A DNA stretch of 44,419 nucleotides from Rariglobus sp. (lineage in GTDB: Bacteria; Verrucomicrobiota; Verrucomicrobiia; Opitutales; Opitutaceae), in NCBI GenBank assembly GCA_029266495.1, contig JAQSWS010000050.1, positions 1 through 44,419 on the forward strand, written 5' to 3'. Position 1 is the first letter of the stretch; each line of letters begins with the position of its first letter. Below the pieces are notes generated by a model that was given only the letters and a program-made list of their open reading frames with translations, was not told the origin of the DNA and did not search any database. This document shows positions 1-8,704 of this stretch, in pieces. The translations under genes and the position numbers were made by a program.

Positions 1-1781
1 ATGATCATCACGGTGAACCAGCCCACCGACCAAACGAAGAGGCTGCCGGTGATCCACTTGTCGCCACGCGTGAAGTTTTCGTTCACGCCGATGATCCGGG
101 CGAAGGACCATTTTTTCTTCAGGGTGATGGCATTGCCATTGGCATCAACCGGCAGCTCGTCGCGGTGGAGCATTTTGTTGATCGGATAGTCCTTCCGGCA
201 GGTGGCCAGCGAGACGCTCACATAAAGCGTGATGGCGACCAACGTGGCGAAAAACGAAATCTGCATACCGTTTACCGTGAAAACCGGAACCACGCCTTCA
301 AAACCGAAAAGTCCACAGAGGCTGCGGACTCCATCCGAAGCAAAGGAATGACCGAGGAGCTTGTAGGCGAGGATGCCGCCCCCCGAGAGAACCGAACCGG
401 AGATGACCGCCGCCCACGCACCGGCCGTCGTGCCTTTTTTCCAATATAAGCCGCCAATAATCGCCGCGCCCGCGCCGCCCACATAGACGGCCGTCGTCAC
501 CGACCACCACATGACGATGTATTCCGTTTGTCGGAAAAGTGACCCGAACACGAAGGCGAAGACCGCCACACCGGTAATACACCGTCGGAGAAGTTTTATG
601 TGTTGTTCGGGAGTCGGGACCTTTTTTAGCCGGGGGAGAACAATGTCCTGCGCCAGAATGCCGCCCCACGAATGCAGGTGCGTCGAGTCGCCACCGAAAA
701 TGCCCATGAGGAGCACGGCGCACAGAGCGCCCTTCACACCGATGGGCAGCATGTGCGAGAGTGCGACCGGAATGGTCATCTGCTTCTGGATCTGAGGTTG
801 GGCAATCTCGGCAATCGAGCTCTTCGCTTCAACGGAAGCCTGCGCAAAATCGGGATGACTTAAGTAAGTGAGAGCACCGGCAGCCAATAGGACGACGACC
901 ACTTGCTTGCCGGATTCCCGCCAGCGACCGAGCAGGCCGGCCATGCGAGCCTCGTGCGGTGTCGCGCCGGCGGAATTGTAGGCGCTGCTGTTCTGCCAGG
1001 CCATAGTGCCGTAGGTGTGCACAAAGACACCCATCAGCACATACCAGAGGTTGAAATCCTGCACCAGCCAGGCATCGAATGGATTGACCATCGAGTGGCC
1101 TTCGGGACGGCCGCCAAGGACCGTGGACATCTGCGACCAACCCACCGTGCACAGCACGCCCACGATAATCACCAGATACATCAGCTGTGAAAAAATGCCT
1201 TCAATACAGTCCGTGACCATGAGCGTGATCAGGCCACCCGAGATCGTGAGCGAAAGACTGATCGTGAGGAAGAGGCCCATGAGCGGGATGTAGGTCGGAA
1301 GTGACCACGAACCGATAACGATCTCTGGTGGAAGCTGGAGAAAGTAGACCATGAACCGGGATCCAACCGCTGGAATTATCCCGAAGTTGATCGCGCCCGC
1401 CACGAAGCCGAGAATGCCAGTGAAGGAGCGAAAATTGCGGCTGTAGCGCATCTCGAAAAATTGCGCCAAGGTCATGGCGCGCGTCTCACGAAAGCGGTAG
1501 ATAACGAAGCCGAAAATCGCCACGATAAGTCCAATCGGACTGGTAATCCAGTTCCACCACGACGGAACAAAACCCGACTGGGCGAAGACCTCCCATGCGG
1601 CGACGAAGACGACCGCGCCGGCTTGCATCTCACCGCGGGCAACCGCGAGAAGGTAACGCCCCCCCACCCGTCCACCCGATACGAAATGGGCCACGCTCTT
1701 CATCTGCCGCTGCGTGATAACGCCAACGACCGCAATAATGATGAGAGGGATAACGATAATCAGCCAATCAAGGAGATACAT
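1..1781 (-). CDS. Sodium:solute symporter (SSS family), C-terminus cut by window edge
   Basis: This is the 593-codon N-terminal part of a polytopic membrane protein on the minus strand; the 3' end lies beyond position 1. Translation starts MYLLDWLIIVIPLIIIAVVG and shows many hydrophobic segments. Features typical of SSS-family (LeuT-fold) Na+/solute carriers are the early GGR segment after the first helix, a conserved amphipathic region around RAMTLAQFFEMRYSRNFR, and GIFGGDSTHLHSWGG in the middle of the protein. Its role is probably sodium-coupled uptake of a sugar, uronate or small oligosaccharide at the inner membrane. It lies 42 bp downstream of the 1173-aa glycosidase-like gene on the same strand, so it is likely the last cistron of that operon. 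The ATG at 1781 is the only good start and has no Shine-Dalgarno sequence. The substrate cannot be assigned from sequence. Confidence 0.88.
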   Translation of the reverse strand, partial: MYLLDWLIIVIPLIIIAVVGVITQRQMKSVAHFVSGGRVGGRYLLAVARGEMQAGAVVFVAAWEVFAQSGFVPSWWNWITSPIGLIVAIFGFVIYRFRETRAMTLAQFFEMRYSRNFRSFTGILGFVAGAINFGIIPAVGSRFMVYFLQLPPEIVIGSWSLPTYIPLMGLFLTISLSLTISGGLITLMVTDCIEGIFSQLMYLVIIVGVLCTVGWSQMSTVLGGRPEGHSMVNPFDAWLVQDFNLWYVLMGVFVHTYGTMAWQNSSAYNSAGATPHEARMAGLLGRWRESGKQVVVVLLAAGALTYLSHPDFAQASVEAKSSIAEIAQPQIQKQMTIPVALSHMLPIGVKGALCAVLLMGIFGGDSTHLHSWGGILAQDIVLPRLKKVPTPEQHIKLLRRCITGVAVFAFVFGSLFRQTEYIVMWWSVTTAVYVGGAGAAIIGGLYWKKGTTAGAWAAVISGSVLSGGGILAYKLLGHSFASDGVRSLCGLFGFEGVVPVFTVNGMQISFFATLVAITLYVSVSLATCRKDYPINKMLHRDELPVDANGNAITLKKKWSFARIIGVNENFTRGDKWITGSLFVWSVGWFTVMI

Positions 1782-1823
1782 GATGGACCGGAACGTGTTC
1801 GGACAAAAACTTTGGCGTGTTGA

Positions 1824-4800
1824 TCAAGGCTTGGCCGGTTCGACCAAAACTTTAAGAAGCCGGTAACGTTGCTGCTCGATGTCGAGTTTCACCTTGCCGC
1901 CTTCGTGCGTGATCGGGACGAGGGTAACACCGTCCTCGATTTGCAATGCTCCCGGGGCGAGCCCGAGTGAGGCGGCATCGATTTGAATCTCCGCACCCGG
2001 CACAGGTGTCTCGTCCAGATTGGAGACCACGATCAAGGCACGCTTCTTGTCTCCGCTGACGAACGCGCTGCTGAGCAACGAAGCCGGCGTGGCTTTCACC
2101 GCCTGATAGTGGCCCTTCGCATTTTGATAATAGTAGAAGCGGCGCTCCTTGCCATCCATCGGCAGCCAGTTGAACGTGGACCACAACTGCATGACGGGCC
2201 GCGTCTCGTAGTCGTAGGAACGGAATCGCGCAGGCGTTAGCAGGGAATACTCCTTCGCATACGTGCCATGCAGCAGCGTGACGGTCAGGTGCGTGCTCAC
2301 GCGCATCGGCAGCTTGTCCCAATCATTGACCTCACCGCTGTAGAGCGTGCCAAAAGGTTCGGAGGAATACTCGGCGCGGAACTCCTCGAACGGCACCCAG
2401 CTGTCTCGCAGGCTCTTCGCGCGATGCGGACGTCCCTCTCCGCGATTCTGTATGTCGGCGAAAACATTCACCGGCCACATGCTGCCGCTGTGGTTGTAGA
2501 TGATGCCCTCCTTGCCGGCTTCGCTCTTGTAAACGTTATAAACGCGACGATAGACGTCGCGTGTCGCCAGCACCGCGTATTTCGGACGCACCCGGCCCTG
2601 CGCGTCGATCCATGCGTTGCCGATGCGGAGATTGCGGTCGGGCACCAGATTGGAGGTGGAGTCCCACAACACGCCGTCCACTCCGTATTCCTTCACCAAA
2701 TCGGCGTGGCCCCAGGCCATGAAATCGGCGTAGGCACCGCTCTCGCCGGCCGACTGGCCGAACGTGCCCCAGCCCTGGTTTTCGATCGGATAGCGTCCCA
2801 GTTCGTAGGAAAACTTTTTCCAGTTTTCGCTGACCGCGTTCACGCCCCAACCCGTGAACATGATCACCTTCAATCCGTGCTTGTGCGCGCGCTCCACGGC
2901 CCGTTTGAGCTTCTCGCGCTGCGCGGGGTCGACAGGACGCTCCGGCGTGCCGCCCATCTCCGTCTTCGAGTTGCCGCGCCAGTCGTAGTAGAACACCACG
3001 ATCTTGCCGCCGCGCTCGACGATTTTTTTGAAGTCGTCCTCCTCCTCAAAAACGCTGTTGCGTTGAAAAATATTCAGCACCGAACGGTCCTCCGGCGTCG
3101 CGCGGATAGGCGTCGCCTGGAGTCCGAACTCGAGGCGCATGGCCTTCTCCACTTTCACCGGCGCCTGCACGATGTGGGCAAGCACGCGTGCGGGTTGACC
3201 AGCGACCGACGGCTTTGTTTCGAGCACGCGGTTGGGTTTGTCGATCGACCAATCCATGGGTGCCTCCGCAACGAAGCCCATGCCGGCCTGCTCACTGCCG
3301 GCCCACAAGTAGGGCGCGAACGGCATCTTCGCGTCTTCGAGCACGCCGGGCATGCCGTTGAGCTCGGGCGCAGGTAGCGCCGTTTGCAGCACCGGGTCTG
3401 TGAGGAATTTGTGCCGGCTCATTAACTCCGCGAACGCGGCGTCCACCGGAATATCCAAGGTCATCGCCTGCAAGTCCACCGGGCCGGCCGTCGGCGTTGC
3501 CTGCAGTTTATACCAGATCAATCCGTCGAACTCGGCGGTCATGGTGCCTGCAATGGTCAGACCTCCACCCTGCATCGACACGGAGTAAATGGCCTTCGCC
3601 GGCGTCGTCTCGATGAGTTTCACCGGAGCGACTTTCCACGTTACTGGCCCCTGCGCAGTCCGCGCAACGAGGCGCACGGGCTCCGCCGAAACCTTTCGAC
3701 CGAGCGAGGTGATCGTGACGGATGCCGGAAATACCGTGCTCAGATCATAGGTGCGTCCCCACACATCCACCCGGCCATTGTCTTTCGCCGCCACCGCAGT
3801 CCATGGCGAGGGAACGGCCGTCTTGTTGCCATGGTCGTTCTTATACCATTCAGGGAATTCCGGCCGCTGGATCGAGGATGTGTTGCGGGCCAGCTCCTTG
3901 CCGGTGCCATCGAAGAGCACCGCTTCAATGCGGTAAAATCCGGGTTTGATATCCTTTACGTCGAGCGCGCCTTTACCATCGCCGGCGATGGCCGAGACTT
4001 TTGTCCGCGCGCTGCGCAGCGGATTGTCGGCGCCCTCACCCGGAAGGAGATTAAGCACCAGTTCGCCTTCGCCCTTCAGTCCCGTCTTACCGAGGTCGGC
4101 GAACACATCGATCACCTGCGAATACAGCCAGTAGGGCTCGGTGCGCAGCGCCAGCGCGGGCTCGCGGCGAAACACGTTGGCACCCGCGGCGAGCAGTTCG
4201 CCCGCACTGTTCTCGACACGATAACGCGCGAGGTATTCGCCATAGGGAAGCTCGGCGGCGACGCCAGCGGTGCGCCGGGCACCCGCGGGGATTTCCAACG
4301 TGACTTTCCGCGCCGGCGCTTCGGGCAGCTCCGCGTAAAAACCTTCGGCAAAGGTGATCATCTCCGCAAGCGAGACGCCCTTGGTGAACTCCGCCTGCAC
4401 GTCGTGGCTCACGCCGCTTTCGATGTTGGCGAAATAGCTCTTCGCACCTCCGGCCTCGCCCGCTTTTCTCCTGCGCAACTCGGACACCACCGTCACCGTG
4501 CGTGCTTCGTTCGTCGCGTTCACCAACTCGAGTTCCTCGCCTATCCGGCCGTCGCTCCCCTCGCCCACTTTCGTCACGCGCACCGCCACGTCGCCGGCGA
4601 AACGAATACGTCCGAAGTTTTCGTAGTTATGCCAGACGCCGCCTCGATACGACCAGTGCGATTGCAACCGGAACGGCGAAGCCTGGTTGTCCACCACGTC
4701 AAACCCCCACCACTGATCCGGGGCGGGCGGACCATCGAGTCCGAACGCGGCGAACGGGATTGCCAGTTCCCCTTCCCAGCCGGTCTCGGTCACGCGGGCC

Positions 4801-5345
4801 GCCTGCGTCCACTTCGGGTCCCAGCTCATGTCCTTGCTGCGTTTCAACCGTGCGTCGCCATAAGAGCCGTTCGCGTGCAACCACACGCTGTGGCTTTGGC
4901 CGAACTGCAATCCGGGCGCGAACATCAGCTCGACCACGTCGCTCGCCTTCGCGCTTCCACTGCCGTCGTTGTGTCCGGTTTTATCCGGAACCGCGGGCGC
5001 GCGCACCCCCGCAGGTCTCTCGATTGAAAACGCGATATAAAGCGTCGTCGCGTCGTGACCGATCCACGCGCGGCGGTTCAACTCGCCTGCCAGGCCGTCG
5101 AGTCCGACTTTGAACGGCCCCAGATCGGCTGCCGTCATCCATTCGGCGCGGTCCACCGTGCCGTCGATTTTCGGCGGTGCGGGCATCCGTGGCACCGTGG
5201 CCGCCGGCGTGCGTTTCCATTGCTGTGCGCCGGCGTCAAAGATGCTCATTTTTTCCACCGCGGCCGAAGCGGTAAGGAAAACACCCGCCACCAAGGCGCA
5301 GGCAGCGGCACGAAATGTCAGGGCGATGGGGTAACGAAGGGTCAT
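1824..5345 (-). CDS. Secreted CBM9-like / TIM-barrel glycosidase-like protein (DUF6067-like)
   Basis: The protein has 1173 aa. I chose the ATG at 5345 because it gives a clean signal peptide (MTLRYPIALTFRAAACALVA, cleavage near TASA); the upstream TTG adds only ten residues. Residues about 35-240 form a CBM9-like (PF06452-type) module: PPKIDGTVDRAEW, then VVELMFAP and WEGELAIPFAAFG. Central beta-rich domains follow. From about residue 770 there is a TIM-barrel-like part with KIVVFYYDWRG, HKHGLKVIMFTGW and YGVDGVLWDSTSNLVPDRN, as in clan-D-like glycosidases where an Asp lies at a strand end. The C-terminus is an all-beta domain. The overall build resembles DUF6067/GH123-N-like proteins, but family membership is from memory and uncertain. 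Substrate unknown. It sits between a LamG-like gene and the SSS symporter, all probably driven by the operator at 6191. Confidence 0.75.
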   Translation of the reverse strand: MTLRYPIALTFRAAACALVAGVFLTASAAVEKMSIFDAGAQQWKRTPAATVPRMPAPPKIDGTVDRAEWMTAADLGPFKVGLDGLAGELNRRAWIGHDATTLYIAFSIERPAGVRAPAVPDKTGHNDGSGSAKASDVVELMFAPGLQFGQSHSVWLHANGSYGDARLKRSKDMSWDPKWTQAARVTETGWEGELAIPFAAFGLDGPPAPDQWWGFDVVDNQASPFRLQSHWSYRGGVWHNYENFGRIRFAGDVAVRVTKVGEGSDGRIGEELELVNATNEARTVTVVSELRRRKAGEAGGAKSYFANIESGVSHDVQAEFTKGVSLAEMITFAEGFYAELPEAPARKVTLEIPAGARRTAGVAAELPYGEYLARYRVENSAGELLAAGANVFRREPALALRTEPYWLYSQVIDVFADLGKTGLKGEGELVLNLLPGEGADNPLRSARTKVSAIAGDGKGALDVKDIKPGFYRIEAVLFDGTGKELARNTSSIQRPEFPEWYKNDHGNKTAVPSPWTAVAAKDNGRVDVWGRTYDLSTVFPASVTITSLGRKVSAEPVRLVARTAQGPVTWKVAPVKLIETTPAKAIYSVSMQGGGLTIAGTMTAEFDGLIWYKLQATPTAGPVDLQAMTLDIPVDAAFAELMSRHKFLTDPVLQTALPAPELNGMPGVLEDAKMPFAPYLWAGSEQAGMGFVAEAPMDWSIDKPNRVLETKPSVAGQPARVLAHIVQAPVKVEKAMRLEFGLQATPIRATPEDRSVLNIFQRNSVFEEEDDFKKIVERGGKIVVFYYDWRGNSKTEMGGTPERPVDPAQREKLKRAVERAHKHGLKVIMFTGWGVNAVSENWKKFSYELGRYPIENQGWGTFGQSAGESGAYADFMAWGHADLVKEYGVDGVLWDSTSNLVPDRNLRIGNAWIDAQGRVRPKYAVLATRDVYRRVYNVYKSEAGKEGIIYNHSGSMWPVNVFADIQNRGEGRPHRAKSLRDSWVPFEEFRAEYSSEPFGTLYSGEVNDWDKLPMRVSTHLTVTLLHGTYAKEYSLLTPARFRSYDYETRPVMQLWSTFNWLPMDGKERRFYYYQNAKGHYQAVKATPASLLSSAFVSGDKKRALIVVSNLDETPVPGAEIQIDAASLGLAPGALQIEDGVTLVPITHEGGKVKLDIEQQRYRLLKVLVEPAKP

Positions 5346-5392
5346 GGTAAATCGAAATTGCTGTCGTGAATCCAACCGGGCGCGGTCGCGGA

Positions 5393-6178
5393 CTATTTTC
5401 CGCCCGCGCTCTCTTTGTAGAGCGCCAGACCGGCGGTCGGCTGCGTGACGAAACGGGCATGCCCAAGAATCTTACCGCCGGTCGCGCCGTCTTGCAGGGA
5501 ATGCATCGCCTCCGGCCGCGTGCGTCCGCCTTCAAGTTTCTTGGGCACGTCGAAACGATCGAGAAGCAGCGTGAAAATCTCTTCACGGGGTTCCGCGTCC
5601 GCGAGCGCCGCCGCCGGTTTGGCAATGGACGAGATGCGCACCGCGTTCAAGATGACCGGCGCATCATCGCCGTCCTTGTTGCCGATAAAAAACGGTATGC
5701 CTGCCATGCTGCCATCCAACCCGACTCCTTGCTGGTGCTCCTCGGAGATCCGTTGACCATCCGAATACATGGCCATGTCCCGTCCTTTCCATACGAAGGC
5801 GAAATGACGCCGCTCGCCTTTTTTCCACACCCGCACCTCTTTCATCGAGGCCAGGAGGGTGCTCAGCCCCTTGTTCATTTTTTTTGAACTCATCGAAACG
5901 CGCGGGCCAATCTGCGCCTTGTAACGCGCCCATGTTGACACGCAGGACCAATTGTCCGGCGACACCACACTGAAGAGATCGAAGAGCTTGCGATACTTGC
6001 CGTCGTCCGGCGGATACAGGTCGTCGACCATCGGGGTGATCCACAGCTCGATCGTTCCCTCGGCGGGATCGAAATGGCCCGCGGCCGGATACTCGATGCC
6101 GGCGGCACTTGCCCGAACTGCGGACAATAACATGGCGGCCAGGAAAACAGAAAGCGCGGCAGGGGTGATCCGAAGCAT
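5393..6178 (-). CDS. Secreted LamG/concanavalin-like domain protein
   Basis: The protein has 261 aa with signal peptide MLRITPAALSVFLAAMLLSA and a likely cleavage after RASA. The body has the alternating beta pattern of LamG/ConA-like folds: FDPAEGTIELWITP at the start, RRHFAFVWKGRDMAMYSDGQ in the middle and IPFFIGNKDGDD plus AVRISSIAK near the end. Such domains usually bind glycans or act as accessory modules of carbohydrate enzymes; no catalytic residues can be pointed out. The longest open frame begins with GTG at 6205, but that GTG lies inside the CACGTG operator, so the ATG at 6178 is the likely start. It is the first gene after the operator and is followed after 47 bp by the CBM9-like glycosidase gene. 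Confidence 0.72.
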   Translation of the reverse strand: MLRITPAALSVFLAAMLLSAVRASAAGIEYPAAGHFDPAEGTIELWITPMVDDLYPPDDGKYRKLFDLFSVVSPDNWSCVSTWARYKAQIGPRVSMSSKKMNKGLSTLLASMKEVRVWKKGERRHFAFVWKGRDMAMYSDGQRISEEHQQGVGLDGSMAGIPFFIGNKDGDDAPVILNAVRISSIAKPAAALADAEPREEIFTLLLDRFDVPKKLEGGRTRPEAMHSLQDGATGGKILGHARFVTQPTAGLALYKESAGGK

Positions 6179-6190
6179 AAAATGGCTAAA

Positions 6191-6208
6191 ATGGTTCACG
6201 TGCACAAT
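6191..6208 (-). promoter_or_regulatory. Predicted LacI operator (CACGTG palindrome) upstream of the LamG gene
   Basis: Plus strand reads atggttCACGTGcacaat. It matches the window-wide palindrome ATTGT-n-CACGTG-n-ACAAT perfectly in the core and right half. On the minus strand a TTGTAA -35-like box precedes it, with the operator inside the spacer and a TTTTAG-like element downstream. It lies 13 bp upstream of the ATG at 6178. Confidence 0.7.
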
Positions 6209-6241
6209 TACAAGGACTAATCTTCTTTTGAGTGGTAGAAG

Positions 6242-7474
6242 TTATTTTCCCACACCGTCGAGAATGGGTGCAAAGAGGCGCCAGCTCTCGCTTGCAAATT
6301 CCTCGTCTTTCGCCGCCGTCGCGACACTGGCGAGCACGGCCGGTTCACGGATGCGGAGGGCCGCCCGCGCCAGAACTTCTCGCACTGCCATGCGTGACTC
6401 GTCTGCGATGTCCTGTTTGATCCACGCCTTCGACGGATCCGCGTATGGTGCGAGAAAAGCGGCCGCTTTCGCAAGGCTGCGTCCGTCCTCCGTCGAAAAT
6501 GCCCACATGTCCAAGCCGACCCGCTCGCCTTGCGAGGCCAGGATCAGGAAAGCACGGAGGTTCATCGTCGAATAATGCAGCGACCGCGTGCGAGCCAGTT
6601 CATGCGGTTGCCGTCCGTCCGGTTCGATCTGGGAGGGAATCCGATTCAACATCGCGCGTGAAACGAGGGTCTTGGCCAGTTCGTTTTTCCCGACAAAAAG
6701 CGCCAGCTGGGTCGCCTGCGCGTCATACCACGTTCCGTGGTTATTGTTCTTTTTGCTCTCACTCTTGCCGTTGTCGCTGGTGAGCAGCCAGTCGAGATAC
6801 GTGGATATCCACGCCTTCAAACCGCGGTCGTCATCTTCGGTCCAAGCCGCCGATCCGGCGATCAAGGCGATGCCGTCCGTGAACTCGATCAACCGATGTG
6901 CGTCGATGATGCCGATGTCGCGTCCCGTCGTGATGCCGGGAATCGCCTGCGCATATTGAAGATTTGGATTCATTCCTTTTTCAGGATCGAGAAACCAGGT
7001 CCGCGTCAGCAGCGCCGCTTTCTCGGCATAAACTTCCTTCCCTGTGAGATAATACATCAGCCCCAGCGTCCACACGGACCGGGTGGTCCGCCCGAAAGCC
7101 CGCGGGTCGGTGCCTTTGTTGTTGTCCGGGTTCACCTCGCCGTCCCTGCGCACGTAGGGCAGTCCGTCCGGCTTCGCCGGATCTGGCCACCAATAGGGAC
7201 CCATGCTGAAATAGTCTCGTTTGTTTCCGCTTGCGGCGACCATCGTTTTGTCGAGCACCGAAGCGGGCTTTTCGGCGAACATCTTATCGGCCTCAGCACG
7301 CAACGCCGCCAGTGCCGGCGCAAGGGACTCATCCCCGGCGGCCAGACATTGCTTTGCCGACACCAGAACCTCCGCCGGATAGGCGAAAACGAGCGGCGCT
7401 TTTTCCGCACGAACATGCGCCAGCACGAAAATCGCGCACGCGGCCGCACGGAGAAGATTGCCGAGGGTTTTCAT
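6242..7474 (-). CDS. Alginate-lyase-family (PF05426) secreted polysaccharide lyase, PL5/PL38-like
   Basis: The protein has 410 aa with signal peptide MKTLGNLLRAAACAIFVLAH, cleaved near VRAE. I chose the ATG at 7474; the longer frame begins at a TTG. Motifs typical of the alginate_lyase (alpha/alpha barrel) family are visible: MGPYWWPDP (residues 91-99), GLPYVRRDGEVNP (about 104-116) and the putative active-site stretch NNNHGTWYDAQ (243-253), where Asn/His/Tyr are the expected lyase residues. Family members cleave uronate-containing polymers such as alginate or glucuronan by beta-elimination in the periplasm or outside the cell. Which polymer is used here is not visible. The gene is downstream of, and close to (24 bp), the PL22-like propeller gene, giving a plausible two-step lyase pair in one operon. 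Confidence 0.85.
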   Translation of the reverse strand: MKTLGNLLRAAACAIFVLAHVRAEKAPLVFAYPAEVLVSAKQCLAAGDESLAPALAALRAEADKMFAEKPASVLDKTMVAASGNKRDYFSMGPYWWPDPAKPDGLPYVRRDGEVNPDNNKGTDPRAFGRTTRSVWTLGLMYYLTGKEVYAEKAALLTRTWFLDPEKGMNPNLQYAQAIPGITTGRDIGIIDAHRLIEFTDGIALIAGSAAWTEDDDRGLKAWISTYLDWLLTSDNGKSESKKNNNHGTWYDAQATQLALFVGKNELAKTLVSRAMLNRIPSQIEPDGRQPHELARTRSLHYSTMNLRAFLILASQGERVGLDMWAFSTEDGRSLAKAAAFLAPYADPSKAWIKQDIADESRMAVREVLARAALRIREPAVLASVATAAKDEEFASESWRLFAPILDGVGK

Positions 7475-7498
7475 GGAAAATGAAGGTGACAATTGTGA

Positions 7499-8650
7499 TT
7501 AACCGCCATCGAGCCCGTCCCAGACAACCAGCCCGAGTCGCGTGCCGCCAAAGTTGCAGTTTCCAATGATGCTGCGCCCGTCCGGCGACCACGTGGGATG
7601 CGGATGCACGCGTGTGATCACGTGCGGGTCATAAAAACCCGACTGCGCCTTCGACAGGTGGTCCAGGCAGTCCAGTTCGCGCAGGTCGCCGCTGGCGAAA
7701 TCGAGCAGGTAGATCCGGCTTCGCATGCCGTCCGTCGTGAACGAATCACTCACCAGACGCGCGCCGTCAGGCGAGACGCACGGATGGCCCGGCCCTTCGA
7801 TCGCAAGCGTTGTCAATCTGAGCATCTCTCCTGTTTCGACGTCCATCGACACGAGCCAGCGATGATCCACCCCGTCGCGGGTTTTCTCGATGTTCGCGAT
7901 GTGACGTTCGTCGATCCACGCGGGATGACCTAGCACCGCGCCGCCGAAATCCGTGAACTTGCCCGAGACCATATCGAAGGCATGAAACGAACGCTCGACC
8001 GGCATCGGTGCGCCGGTCGGATTGGGCACGTCGAGTTTGAAAAAAACCCGGCGTCCGTCCCCGGAGGCTACGGTGTGCTGAAATCCCAGTCCGCCGGCGT
8101 TCGGCTTCTCTCCATGAATAACCGAGGAGGCCACGTCTTCGGCATTGAACAAAATCCGGTGCTTGCGCGTTTCCAGATCAAACAAGCTCACCTCCGACAA
8201 CACGCCGCCCTCTCCGCGGCGGCTGCATGAGATGGTCCGCCCGCGGTCGATGGCTTCTCGGGCGTCCCAGCCGTCCAGCTCGCGAACATGTTCGAGCACT
8301 TCCGGCGCTTCCAGCCGCACGAGCGAACGCCGCACTCCTCCCCTTCCGTCGGATTCGCGAAAAAGAACCGCGGAGTCGTCCAGCACCCAGCGTTGCGAGG
8401 CTGCGGTGTGCAGGTCGAAATGCGTGCTCGCCGCCAGCGCCTGCTCCATTCCCGTGGCCATGTCTCTCACGACAATGTCGCACGCGTCACGCGTCTCAAA
8501 TCCCGCGTAAAGCAGCCGCGACTGATCCGCCGACCACGGCTGCACGGCTTGGTAGGCGTGAACGATATTGGTGTAACGTGTCGGCAACACCGTGCGCCGG
8601 GCTGGAACTAGCGCGACCCGGCGTTCAAGGTAACGTTCGAAAGCGGTCAT
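7499..8650 (-). CDS. Oligogalacturonate-lyase-like (PL22-like) beta-propeller
   Basis: The protein has 383 aa and no signal peptide, so it is probably cytoplasmic. It shows TolB/PD40-type propeller repeats: YQAVQPWSADQSRLLYAG, HPCVSPDGARLVSDSF and HPHPTWSPDGRSIIGNC. The His-rich HPHPTWSPDG block near the C-terminus resembles the metal-binding end of oligogalacturonate lyases, which split unsaturated and saturated digalacturonates to 4-deoxy-5-keto-uronates. The call rests on motif resemblance and on its neighbours, an alginate-lyase-family enzyme and a beta-helix protein. The alternative is a non-enzymatic TolB-like propeller. The ATG at 8650 has no Shine-Dalgarno sequence. It lies in a tight minus-strand operon with gaps of 24 bp downstream and 54 bp upstream. 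Confidence 0.7.
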   Translation of the reverse strand: MTAFERYLERRVALVPARRTVLPTRYTNIVHAYQAVQPWSADQSRLLYAGFETRDACDIVVRDMATGMEQALAASTHFDLHTAASQRWVLDDSAVLFRESDGRGGVRRSLVRLEAPEVLEHVRELDGWDAREAIDRGRTISCSRRGEGGVLSEVSLFDLETRKHRILFNAEDVASSVIHGEKPNAGGLGFQHTVASGDGRRVFFKLDVPNPTGAPMPVERSFHAFDMVSGKFTDFGGAVLGHPAWIDERHIANIEKTRDGVDHRWLVSMDVETGEMLRLTTLAIEGPGHPCVSPDGARLVSDSFTTDGMRSRIYLLDFASGDLRELDCLDHLSKAQSGFYDPHVITRVHPHPTWSPDGRSIIGNCNFGGTRLGLVVWDGLDGG

Positions 8651-8704
8651 GGGACGAAAGGGGTGCTATCGAATCAGGCGCAGGGGTGTGCGAGCAGCGA
8701 TAAA

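Noticed and set aside
1791-1800. GAACGTGTTC upstream of the SSS symporter as a possible operator
   Set aside because: It is not palindromic around the CG, lacks the CACGTG core and sits in a short gap between operon genes.
2268-3377. Long open frame on the plus strand (369 codons) opposite the 1173-aa gene
   Set aside because: It is an antisense shadow typical of high-GC genes; no domain, no start context, and the minus-strand protein is coherent along its whole length.
6203-6205. GTG at 6205 (and similar GTG codons at 16503 and 40662) as start codons
   Set aside because: All lie inside the CACGTG palindrome; later starts give proper signal peptides or the prepilin motif.
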